DNA of 64,000 nt from Rhodopseudomonas palustris HaA2. Its GTDB lineage: Bacteria; Pseudomonadota; Alphaproteobacteria; Rhizobiales; Xanthobacteraceae. Under the pieces are notes generated by a model that saw only the letters and a list, made by a program, of their open reading frames with translations, searched no databases and was not told where the DNA came from. Numbering within the stretch: the first letter of the stretch is position 1; each line of letters starts with the position of its first letter. Of this stretch, positions 28,085 through 40,045 are shown piece by piece. The position numbers and the translations under genes are program-made. The stretch spans positions 1,984,001-2,048,000 of the forward strand of contig NC_007778.1 of NCBI RefSeq assembly GCF_000013365.1. Reading direction: 5' to 3'.

Positions 28085-28984
28085 TTAACCTGCAGAGGTG
28101 CCGTGGGTGACGATCCGGCCGAGCCCCGCGATCATGCGGTCGAGCACGAAGCCGATGATGCCGACATAGAACAGCGCCAGAATGATCTCGCTGATATGCG
28201 AAGAATTCCAGGCGTCCCAGATGAAGAAGCCGATGCCGACGCCGCCGATCAGCATCTCGGCGGCAATGATCGCCAGCCACGACAGGCCGATGCCGATACG
28301 CAGGCCGGTGAAGATGTAGGGCGCCGCCGAGGGCAGCATCACCTTGGTGAAAAACTCCAACGGATTGAGCTGCACCACGGCGGCGACGTTGCGATAGTCC
28401 TGCGGAATGTTGCGGATGCCGACAGCGGTGTTGATGATGATCGGCCAGATCGAGGTGATGAAGATCACGAAGATCGCCGAGGGCTGGCCGTCGCGGAAGG
28501 CGGCGAGCGCCAGCGGCAGCCAGGCCAGCGGCGGAATCGTGCGCAACACCTGGAAGATCGGATCGAGTCCGCGCATCGCCCACACCGACTGGCCGACCAG
28601 CACGCCGAGCGCGATGCCGACGATCGCCGCCAGCGAGTAGCCCAGCGCGACACGCTGCAGGCTGGCGCTCAGATGCCAGAACAGCCCCTTGTCGAGGCCG
28701 CCGCGATCGAAGAACGGATCGAAGATCAACTCCTTGGTGTCGCTGTAGACCTTGGACGGCGGCGGCAACGCCGAACCCGCCTGGCGGCAGACCAGCTCCC
28801 AGAACACCATCAGCAGCGTGAACACGATCAGCGGCGGGATCACCCGGGCCGCGGTCTCGCGCGCCGCCTTGATGTATTTGTCCGCGCGCGGCTGCAGCTT
28901 CGGTCGCATCGCCACCACCGCGGAAGGTGGCGGCGCGAGCACGGTGATGGTCTCGGTCTCGGATTTGATGGCGGTCATCGACAT
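28085..28984 (-). CDS. nrtB: Nitrate ABC transporter permease
   Basis: This 299-residue inner-membrane permease has six or so spans and the binding-protein-dependent transport motif, with RTIPPLAWLPLALAAF near residue 165 and a WPIIINTAVGIRNIPQDYRNVAAVV coupling loop near residue 185. A long cytoplasmic N-terminus (about 45 residues) precedes the first span. Two ATGs (28984 and 28977) are possible. It follows nrtA by 61 bp and precedes nrtD by 13 bp. Confidence 0.9.
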   Translation of the reverse strand: MSMTAIKSETETITVLAPPPSAVVAMRPKLQPRADKYIKAARETAARVIPPLIVFTLLMVFWELVCRQAGSALPPPSKVYSDTKELIFDPFFDRGGLDKGLFWHLSASLQRVALGYSLAAIVGIALGVLVGQSVWAMRGLDPIFQVLRTIPPLAWLPLALAAFRDGQPSAIFVIFITSIWPIIINTAVGIRNIPQDYRNVAAVVQLNPLEFFTKVMLPSAAPYIFTGLRIGIGLSWLAIIAAEMLIGGVGIGFFIWDAWNSSHISEIILALFYVGIIGFVLDRMIAGLGRIVTHGTSAG

Positions 28985-29045
28985 CGGCGTGGCTCTCCGT
29001 CGTCAGAAGGGGAGGGCCGCGCCTGCGCGCGGCCCATGGTGGCGG

Positions 29046-30359
29046 TTACGCATCGACGCGCTTGATCGACAGCGACTTCAGGTACGCGGCGGGATCTGCC
29101 GGGTCGAACACCTTGCCGTCGAAGAACGTCTCCTGGCCGCGCGAGGTCGAGGCCGGCAGCGCGCTGACGCCCAGCGCCTTGGCGGCGTCCTTCCACAAAT
29201 CCTCGCGGTTGACCTTGGCGATCAGCGCCTTGCTGTCGAAGCCCGGTTCGTACTTGCCCCAGCGGATGTCCTCGGTCATGAACCACAGATCGTGGCTCTG
29301 ATACGGGTAGGAGGCGAAGTCGTCCCAGAACTTCATGATGTGCGGCGAGTTCTCGACCACCTTGCCGGTGCCGTAGTCGAACTTGCCCTTGACCCGGTCG
29401 GTGACATCGTCGACCGGGCAGTTGATCCACTGCCGCTTGGCGCAGATCGCCGCGACCTCGTCGCGGTTCTCCGGCCTGTCGCACCATTGCTGCGCTTCCA
29501 GCACCGCCATCAGCAGCGCCTTGGCGGCCTTCGGGTACTTGTCGACCCAGGCGGCGCGCATGCCGAAGGATTTTTCCGGATGCTTGTTCCAGAGTTCGCC
29601 GGTGGTGATCGCGGTGTAGCCGATGTTCTGGTGGATCAGCTGCAGATTCCACGGCTCGCAGACGCAGAAGCAGTCCATCGTGCCGACCTTCATGTTGGCC
29701 ACCATCTGCGGCGGCGGCACCACGATGGTTTCGATGTCCTTGTCGGGATCGATGCCGCCGGCCGCGAGCCAGTAGCGGATCCACAGATCGTGGGTGCCGC
29801 CGGGGAAGGTCATCGCCGCCTTGATCGCCTTGCCGGAGGCCTTCTTCTTCTCCAGCGCGACTTTGAACGGCGCGGTGTCGAGACCGACCTTGATGTCGGC
29901 ATATTCCTTGGCGACCGAGATGCACTGGCCGTTCAGATTGAGCCGCGCCAGTATGTACATCGGCGTCGGCACGTTGTTCTGCGTCACCTTGCCGGCGCTG
30001 ATCAGATAGGGCATCGGCGTGAGGATGTGCGCGCCGTCGATGCCGTTGCCTTCGGAGCCGAGCACGAGGTTGTCGCGCGTGGTGCCCCACGACGCCTGCT
30101 TCAGCACTTCGACGTCGGGCATGCCGTATTTGGCGAAGATGCCCTTCTCCTTGGCGACGAACAGCGGCGAGGCGTCGGTCAGCGCGATGAAGCCGAGCTT
30201 GGCGCCCTTCACCTCGGGGCCGCCCTCCTGCGCGAAGGCGCCGCCGGGCAAGTTCAGCTTCGCTGCAGCGAGCAATGCGGCTGCGCTGCCACCGGCCTTC
30301 AGGAGTTGGCGGCGGCTCACTCTGCTTCCGGTGCGGTCCTTGCTGATCATCGTTGCCAT
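29046..30359 (-). CDS. nrtA: Nitrate ABC transporter substrate-binding protein
   Basis: This 437-residue periplasmic nitrate/nitrite receptor starts with a twin-arginine signal (SRRQLLKAGG, then a hydrophobic stretch and GGAFAQ), so it is probably exported folded. The mature part has the family blocks GFIALTDASPLFVAKEKGIFAKYG, GIDGAHILTPMPYLI, FPGGTHDLWIRYWLAAGGIDPDKD and DCFCVCEPWNLQLI. The ATG at 30359 has AGGGA upstream. It is the first structural gene of the operon and its leader carries the promoter and antitermination element described below. Confidence 0.93.
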   Translation of the reverse strand: MATMISKDRTGSRVSRRQLLKAGGSAAALLAAAKLNLPGGAFAQEGGPEVKGAKLGFIALTDASPLFVAKEKGIFAKYGMPDVEVLKQASWGTTRDNLVLGSEGNGIDGAHILTPMPYLISAGKVTQNNVPTPMYILARLNLNGQCISVAKEYADIKVGLDTAPFKVALEKKKASGKAIKAAMTFPGGTHDLWIRYWLAAGGIDPDKDIETIVVPPPQMVANMKVGTMDCFCVCEPWNLQLIHQNIGYTAITTGELWNKHPEKSFGMRAAWVDKYPKAAKALLMAVLEAQQWCDRPENRDEVAAICAKRQWINCPVDDVTDRVKGKFDYGTGKVVENSPHIMKFWDDFASYPYQSHDLWFMTEDIRWGKYEPGFDSKALIAKVNREDLWKDAAKALGVSALPASTSRGQETFFDGKVFDPADPAAYLKSLSIKRVDA

Positions 30360-30421
30360 GTTCCCTGCTGGGGTCGCGCGACCCTGTTTGTCGGTGATGC
30401 GGACGCCTTCGAAAAATCGGC

Positions 30422-30478
30422 AAAAAAAAGCCGCCGCCTGGCCTCGCTTGCACGAGCCAGGACAGCGGCATTGCTGTC
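30422..30478 (-). terminator. nrtA leader: ANTAR-type hexaloop hairpin overlapping an intrinsic terminator
   Basis: Read on minus, a 6-bp hairpin GACAGC-AAUGCC-GCUGUC lies at 30478-30461; its six-base loop has A at position 1 and G at position 4, the ANTAR-protein signature. The loop and 3' arm form the 5' arm of a longer GC-rich hairpin (30469-30430) that is followed by eight U (30429-30422), a classic terminator. The two folds exclude one another. A further hairpin (30510-30487) lies 8 bases upstream, a possible first stem-loop, but its loop lacks the A/G pattern. NasT, encoded nearby, is the expected binder. Confidence 0.75.
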
Positions 30479-30528
30479 GGAGTTTTCGATGGACGCCGGG
30501 GCACCCATCGGTGACCCGTACTAAGCAT

Positions 30529-30545
30529 TGCGAAAACCGTGCCAA
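30529..30545 (-). promoter_or_regulatory. Sigma-54 (-24/-12) promoter of nrtA
   Basis: Read on minus, TTGGCACGGTTTTCGCA matches the sigma-54 consensus YTGGCACGrNNNTTGCW at all fixed positions but one, with the required GG-N10-GC spacing. It predicts a start near 30518, immediately before the leader hairpins. This indicates NtrC-type control by nitrogen status. Confidence 0.75.
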
Positions 30546-30645
30546 CTGATCGCGGTGGGCGTTACGTCAGTCTTTGCAATTAGTTGACGTTTGCGCCGGG
30601 GAGTGTCCGAGGCGGCGCGCGGCCGCCGGCAGCGCAGCGGGCTTG

Positions 30646-30669
30646 TGCACATTGGCGAGGAAATGTGCA
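30646..30669. promoter_or_regulatory. Inverted repeat, possible enhancer-binding site upstream of the nrtA promoter
   Basis: TGCACATT (30646-30653) and AATGTGCA (30662-30669) are perfect complements with an 8-bp spacer, about 100 bp upstream of the sigma-54 promoter, the usual distance of an NtrC site. TGCAC/GTGCA cores resemble NtrC half-sites, but the spacing is wider than the classical 17-bp site, so the assignment is weak. Confidence 0.35.
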
Positions 30670-30709
30670 GCGCAGCAGGGCACCGCAGGTGCCGCGAGCA
30701 CGACCAGCT

Positions 30710-30906
30710 CCTTCTCCCCGCGCGCGGGGAGAAGGCTGGAATGAGGGGGCGCCTCAAGTCACCCGCCCCTGGAGGGGGAGGGTCGCTCGCGTAGCGAGCG
30801 GGGTGGGGTGGCGAAGAGTTCATCCGCCGTGCCTGCGGCTCACCCCACCCCGTCCCGCATCCCGCGATGCGGGCTGCGCGCCGACCCTCCCCCTCCAGGG
30901 GAGGGT
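30710..30906. repeat. Interspersed palindromic repeats (family A variant and GGAGGGGGAGGG element)
   Basis: CCTTCTCCCCGCGCGCGGGGAGAAGG is followed by an element reading CCTGGAGGGGGAGGGTCG, CTCGCGTAGCGAG, GGGTGGGGTGG, its inverted copy and CCGCATCCCGCGATGCGGG. It lies between the 3' end of nasS and the nrtA control region. Confidence 0.7.
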
Positions 30907-30927
30907 GAACAGAGAGGTGACCACGCC

Positions 30928-32088
30928 TCAGCGCCGGATCGTCAGCGCCGACAGATAGCCGGCGATGTCGTCCGGATCGAAATGCGTGCCGGTGCATTCG
31001 CCGATGCCGTCGGCGGGCGCGATCGGCAGGATCGGCGGCGTGCCGACGGCGGCGTCGTAGAGGTCGGGCCGGAACACAGCCTTGGCGGCGGCGAGCAGTT
31101 CGGCCGACAGCGGCGCCTGGCCCCAGCGCACCATCTGCGCGTAGTTCCACGCGCCCTGCACCGGATCGGGCCGTGCCGCGGCTTCGCGGCCGACCAGCAG
31201 ATAGCGGCCGGTCTCGCGGATGCGGCCTTCGGGCGAGACTTTGAGGCGGCCGTCCAGGGTGCGGCGGATCAGCTCCGGCGTCACTTCGATCCGGCCCGGC
31301 GCGGTGAGAATCGCGCAGACCTCGTCGCGATTGGGTTCGTGCTCGATGAATTGCGCGGCGCGATCGTGCGCCCGGATCAGCCGCGCCAGCGTCTCCGGAT
31401 GTCCTTCGGCCCATGAGGCGCGCACCGCCAGCATCTTCTCCGCGGCGCGCTGGAACAGCTCGCAGGAGAAATGCAGGATGTGGCCGATGCCGAGATCGAT
31501 CGCCACCGAATTCCACGGCGCGCCGACGCAGAAGCCGTCGAGATGTTTGTTGGCGAGGCTCTCGACCATGTAGGGCGGCGGCAGCACCACGAGGCGGACG
31601 TCTTCGTCGGGATCGACCCCGCCAGCGCCCATCCAGAACCGCAGATCGTAATTGTGGCTGGAGAACGGGAAGGTCATGCCGAAGATCAGCGGCTCCAGCC
31701 CCAGCGCCTTGCGCTCGGCGACGACGCGCGCCAGCGCCCGCGCCGACACCAGCGGATCGGCGACGTCGCCCTCGGCCATCGCCGCGATCGCAGCCTGCAG
31801 ATCCGGCGACACCGTGATGGCGTTGCCGTTGACGCCGAGGCCGAAGCCGGAAATCACCGGCACCTTGATGTGGCCGATGCCGAGGCTGGAGGCGACCGCC
31901 ATCGGCGCCAACAGATGCGCGGCGTCGAATAGGCCGATGTTGAATTTGTCGCGGACATTGGCCCAGGAGATTTCGCGCACCAGCTCGACGTCGAGCCCCT
32001 CGGTGGCGCAGAACCCCTTGTCGACGGCGACGATCAGCGCCGCGGCGTCGGCCAGCGGGATGAATCCGATGCGCAGGCGCTCGCTCAT
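30928..32088 (-). CDS. nasS: NasS nitrate/nitrite sensor (cytoplasmic NrtA-like protein)
   Basis: This 386-residue protein is homologous to NrtA (GFIPLADAAALIVAVDKGF, FDAAHLLAPMAVA, MTFPFSSHNYDLRFWMGAGGVDPDED, GFCVGAPWNSVAIDLGIG) but begins at the mature fold without any signal peptide, so it is cytoplasmic. That fits NasS, which binds NasT when nitrate is absent and releases it when nitrate or nitrite is bound. Its ATG overlaps the nasT stop (ATGA). In other species nasS precedes nasT; here the order is reversed. Confidence 0.9.
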   Translation of the reverse strand: MSERLRIGFIPLADAAALIVAVDKGFCATEGLDVELVREISWANVRDKFNIGLFDAAHLLAPMAVASSLGIGHIKVPVISGFGLGVNGNAITVSPDLQAAIAAMAEGDVADPLVSARALARVVAERKALGLEPLIFGMTFPFSSHNYDLRFWMGAGGVDPDEDVRLVVLPPPYMVESLANKHLDGFCVGAPWNSVAIDLGIGHILHFSCELFQRAAEKMLAVRASWAEGHPETLARLIRAHDRAAQFIEHEPNRDEVCAILTAPGRIEVTPELIRRTLDGRLKVSPEGRIRETGRYLLVGREAAARPDPVQGAWNYAQMVRWGQAPLSAELLAAAKAVFRPDLYDAAVGTPPILPIAPADGIGECTGTHFDPDDIAGYLSALTIRR

Positions 32089-32669
32089 TTCAGCATCTCC
32101 GACGCGGTGACCACCGACTGGGCGATCTCGGCGATTTTCTTCTTCTCGTTCATGGCCGTCGTCCGCAGCAGCACATAGGCCTGCTCTTCGGTCAGGCCCT
32201 TGGCCTTCATCAGAATGCCCTTGGCGCGGTCGATCACCTTGCGATCGTCCAGCGCGCTGCGGGCGCGGTGCAGTTCAGTCTCGAGATGGGCGAAGGCGTT
32301 GAAGCGCGAGATGCACAGGTCGAGGATGTGCTTCATTCGCTCCTTTTTCAGCCCGTCGACGATATAGGCCGAGACGCCGGCGTCGACCGAGGCCTGGATC
32401 GAGGCGGTGTCGCTCTGGTCGACGAACATCGCGATCGGCCGCTTCACGATGCGGCTGACCTGGAACATCTGCTCCAGCATGTCGCGGCTTGGGTTCTCCA
32501 GATCGATCAGGATGACGTCGGGGTCGATCTCGTAGATCCGCGCCAGCAGGTTGGTGGTCGCGGCCAGATAGGTGATCTGCGACATCCCGGCCTCGCGCAG
32601 CCCCTCGGTGAGAATCCCGGCACGCACCGGGTTCTCGTCGACGATCACGATTTTCAGCAGCGGGTCCAT
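32085..32669 (-). CDS. nasT: NasT ANTAR-domain antiterminator
   Basis: This 194-residue regulator has an N-terminal receiver-like domain (KIVIVDENPVRAGIL; IDPDVILIDLENPSRD near residue 50) and a C-terminal three-helix ANTAR RNA-binding domain (DRKVIDRAKGILMKAKGLTEEQAYVLLRTTAM, residues 138-170). It is expected to bind hexaloop hairpins in the nrtA leader and prevent termination when NasS carries nitrate. The ATG at 32669 removes a 20-residue unconserved extension. It is divergent from glpK across a 176-bp gap. Confidence 0.93.
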   Translation of the reverse strand: MDPLLKIVIVDENPVRAGILTEGLREAGMSQITYLAATTNLLARIYEIDPDVILIDLENPSRDMLEQMFQVSRIVKRPIAMFVDQSDTASIQASVDAGVSAYIVDGLKKERMKHILDLCISRFNAFAHLETELHRARSALDDRKVIDRAKGILMKAKGLTEEQAYVLLRTTAMNEKKKIAEIAQSVVTASEMLK

Positions 32670-32845
32670 TCGGGGCAGCGGTGTCTCGGTCGGTCGCACC
32701 TGGTCGACAAACCACAGTCCGGCGGCCAATTGAAGGAGATTCGGTGGGCGGCGCGCAAGCCGGGCTGCCGATATTGACGCCGCAGGCGTGATCGGGTGGT
32801 GTGCGGCGAAACCCTTTCACACTCTGCAAGCCGGGATGAACGCTC

Positions 32846-34351
32846 ATGCCTTTCGTGATGGCCATCGATCAGGGCACCACTTCGTCGCGCGCGATCCTGT
32901 TCCGTGGCGATATTTCGATCGCGGCCTCGGCGCAGCAGGAATTCCCGCAGCATTTCCCCGCCTCCGGCTGGGTCGAGCACGAGCCCGAGGACATCTGGGC
33001 CTCGACGCTGGCGACCTGCCGGGCCGCGATGGAGAAGGCAGGGGCCACCGCCGCCGATATCGCCGCGATCGGCATCACCAACCAGCGGGAGACCGTGGTG
33101 GTGTGGGACGCGGCGTCCGGCAAGGCGATCCACCGCGCCATCGTCTGGCAGGATCGCCGCACCGCGGAGGTCTGCACCCGCATGAAGGCGGACGGCTATG
33201 AGCCGATGATCACCGACAAGACCGGGCTGATCATCGATCCGTATTTCTCCGGCACCAAGGTCGCCTGGCTACTCGACAACGTGCCCGGCGCGCGCGCCCG
33301 CGCCGAGCGCGGCGAACTCAAATTCGGCACCATCGATTGCTGGCTGCTGTGGCGGCTGACCGGCGGCCGCGTCCACGCCACCGACGCCACCAACGCCTCG
33401 CGCACGCTGCTGTTCAACATCCACACCGGCGATTGGGACGACGAGCTGCTGCAGCTGCTGCGCGTGCCGCGCTCGATGTTGCCGGAGGTCAAGGATTCCT
33501 CCGCGCATTTCGGCGACAGCGCCTACGAACTGTTCGGTGCCCCGATCGCCATTCGCGGCATCGCCGGCGACCAGCAGGCCGCCACCATCGGGCAGGCCTG
33601 TTTCTCGCCGGGCATGATCAAATCGACTTACGGCACCGGCTGCTTCGCCCTGCTCATCACCGGCGCGACGCCGGTGAAGTCGCACAACAAGCTGCTCACC
33701 ACCATCGCCTATCAGCTCGGCGGTAAGCGTACCTACGCGCTGGAGGGCTCGATCTTCGTCGCGGGCTCGGCGGTGCAATGGCTGCGCGACGGCCTCGGCA
33801 TCATCAAGCACGCCAGCGAGACCGGCCCCCTCGCCGACAAATCCGATTCGATGCAGAGCGTTTATCTGGTGCCGGCCTTCGTCGGCCTCGGCGCGCCGTA
33901 CTGGAATCCGCGAGTGCGCGGCGCGCTGTTCGGCATGACGCGCAACACCGGCCCGGCCGAGCTGGCGCACGCCGCGCTGGAGAGCGTCTGCTATCAGACC
34001 TACGATCTATGGGCGGCGATGCGCGCCGACTGGTCGGGCGCCGACGCCGCGCCGCCGGTGCTGCGCGTCGACGGCGGCATGGCGGCGTCGGACTGGACCA
34101 TGCAGCGCCTCGCCGATCTCCTCGACGCCCCGGTAGACCGCCCCGTGATCCAGGAAACCACCGCGCTCGGCGCCGCGTATCTCGCCGGCCTCTCAGCCGG
34201 CGTCTTCCCCGAGCCGCAGAAATTCGCCGACAACTGGCGCCTCGACCACCGCTTCAGGCCGGCGATGAGCCAGGCGACGCGCGAGAGGAAGCTGGCGGGA
34301 TGGGGCAGGGCGGTGAAGGGGCTGCTGGCGAGTGATGAGGGGGAGGGGTAG
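32846..34351 (+). CDS. glpK: Glycerol kinase
   Basis: This 501-residue FGGY-family sugar kinase converts glycerol and ATP to sn-glycerol 3-phosphate. It has the N-terminal phosphate motif [26 protein letters not shown] near residue 74, [14 protein letters not shown] near residue 135, [15 protein letters not shown] near residue 260 and the FGGY C-terminal signature near [19 protein letters not shown]. Length is standard. It is a single gene here, with no glpF or glpD beside it; transcription diverges from nasT. Confidence 0.93.
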
Positions 34352-34419
34352 GCAACGATCGCTCTCTCTCTGGAGAGAGACCGCCTTATGAGTCGCGCCC
34401 CGATACCCTCCCGTCGTTC

Positions 34420-34572
34420 GTCATTCCGGGGCGCGCGAAAGCGCGAACCCGGAATCCATATCCCCTGGCCTCGCGTTGAGGCATAGCGCTGCCAGGCCGT
34501 GATACGACCACCGGGTTCAGGGAGTATGGATTCCGGGTTCGCGTAGCTCCGCTCCGCGCCCCGGAATGACGA
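34420..34572. repeat. Interspersed palindromic repeat (family B)
   Basis: TCATTCCGGGGCG...CGAACCCGGAATCC and GGATTCCGGGTTCG...CCCCGGAATGACGA modules match those at 11719 and 17526. It lies downstream of glpK. The glpK-metH convergent gap (34352-34818) is otherwise repeat-filled and shows no gene. Confidence 0.75.
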
Positions 34573-34610
34573 GAGGGATGGAGGCCGTGTCGAACCAGCA
34601 ACGCGTGCTC

Positions 34611-34718
34611 CGTCATCCTGAGGTGCCGCCGCGCAGCGGTGGCCTCGAAGGATGGGCCGCGGGCACCCGTCGCTGTCATCCTTCGAGGCGCGCCAAGGCG
34701 CGCGCCTCAGGATGACGG
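34611..34718. repeat. Interspersed palindromic repeat (family C)
   Basis: CGTCATCCTGAGG...CCTCGAAGGATG and CATCCTTCGAGGC...GCCTCAGGATGACG form nested inverted repeats. A further hairpin, GTGGGCACGC-TTCG-CTTTGCCCAC, follows at about 34759-34782. Confidence 0.7.
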
Positions 34719-34818
34719 CTGTACGTGTTGCGGCAGGCTGTTGCGTGGCGGCAGACGCCGTGGGCACGCTTCGCTTTGCCCACGAGCTTGTTCAGAACGC
34801 CGGCGAAAGCGACAGCGC

Positions 34819-38729
<3,911 letters not shown>

Positions 38730-38733
<4 letters not shown>

Positions 38734-39617
38734 GCGGCTTTCTGCGCCGCCTGCGGCCGAAGGCCGAGCAGGTGGCTGATCGCGAACACCAGGTCCGCGC
38801 GGTTCATGGTGTAGAAGTGGAAGGTGTCGACGCCGTGCTTGGCGAGCTTGTGCACCTGGCCTGCCGCCATCGTCGCCGCCACCAGCTTGCGGGTGTCGGG
38901 ATCGTCGTCGAGGCCTTCGAACTGCTTCGCCAGCCAGTCCGGCACGGTGGCGCCGGCGCGCGTGGCGAAGCTCGACGCCTGCTTGAAGTTCTGCACCGGC
39001 AGGATGCCGGGCACGATCGGAATGTCGATGCCGCGGGCGCGGACGCGGTCGAGGTAGCGGAAGTACAGATCATTGTCGAAGAAGAACTGGGTGATGGCGC
39101 GGGTCGCCCCGGCATCGACCTTGGCCTGCAGCATGTCGAGATCGGCGTCGAAGCTCGCGCTCTCCGGATGTTTCTCCGGATAGGCCGACACGGTGACGTC
39201 GATGTCCGGATGCTTGCGCTTGATCGATGCGACCAGATCGGCCGAACTGCGATAACCCTGCGGATGCGGGGTGTAGGCGCCGCCGAGGCCGCTGGTGGGA
39301 TCGCCGCGCAGCGCCACGATATGGCGGACGCCGATCTCGTGATAGCGCTCGACCACGTCGTCGACATCGGCGCAGGGCGCATCGACGCAGGTGAGGTGGG
39401 CGGCCGGCGTCAGGCTGGTCTCGCGCAGGATGCGGGCGATGGTCGAATGGGTGCGCTCGCGGGTCGAGCCGCCGGCGCCGTAAGTCACCGAGACGAAGCG
39501 CGGATGCAGCGGCGCCAGCCGGCTGATCGCCTGCCACAGATTGCGCTCCATCTCGTCGGTCTTCGGCGGGAAGAACTCGAAGGAGATCGCCGGAATGTGC
39601 TGCAGCACGTCGGTCAT
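38730..39617 (-). CDS. metF: 5,10-methylenetetrahydrofolate reductase
   Basis: This 295-residue flavoprotein makes 5-methyl-tetrahydrofolate, the methyl donor for MetH. It has the N-terminal [26 protein letters not shown] near residue 44, LRGDPTSG near residue 103, [11 protein letters not shown] near residue 140 and [17 protein letters not shown] near residue 165. It directly precedes metH with a four-base overlap, linking supply and use of the methyl group in one transcript. No known methionine riboswitch was recognised in front of it. Confidence 0.95.
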
Positions 39618-40045
39618 GTCGGGTCATCCAGACTGAGGGTCTCGCGCACGGGCGCGCCGCGGATCGTCGGCCGCGCGCAAGGCTGTGCCATTCGCTGAAA
39701 GGCTGCGCCCATCCGCTTAAATTAGGCTGATCGGCCGCGCTCAACCAGCCCACTTTCCGCAATGCGTATATGGGAAATTGCCCACTATATCGTCTGAACG
39801 TCGGAATTTTGGACGAGCAGAATCTGCAAGTGGGAAGCCAGCCTCAGAGGAGAACGGAAAAACTCGTGAAAATTCGCAAATTTCAGCTGCTTCGGCCGGG
39901 GGCGGCGCGAATCGGCGCCACGTTGCTGGAAAGTGGCTGTGGTGCCTTTCACGTTCTGCCCACTCGGCTTTACGATCGTCGTCTAAGGCGAATTTCCTAG
40001 CCGCTTACCTTTGCGCCACTCGTGGTTGAGCATTACCTTAACCGG
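39618..40045. other. Gene-free divergent control region of metF and the monooxygenase gene
   Basis: This 428-bp stretch is relatively AT-rich in its middle. It contains an imperfect palindrome TGGGAAATTGCCCA at 39771-39784, which could be an operator. Two short open frames on plus (ending at 40000 and 40029) have compositions unlike protein and are not called. No riboswitch or tRNA was recognised. Confidence 0.5.

Noticed and set aside
30679-30693. GGCACC-GCA-GGTGCC palindrome as an NtrC site
   Set aside because: The spacer is 3 bases rather than the 5 between GCACC and GGTGC of the NtrC consensus, and it lies close to the palindromic repeat family; not called.
39618-39800. SAM, SAH or cobalamin riboswitch in front of metF-metH
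   Set aside because: None of the conserved core sequences of these riboswitches could be recognised by eye on the minus strand.
39770-40029. Two overlapping short frames (76 and 83 codons), one with an internal GTG after an AGGAG-like site
   Set aside because: Residue composition and lack of any recognisable motif argue against protein; the region looks regulatory. Could be reconsidered with conservation data.
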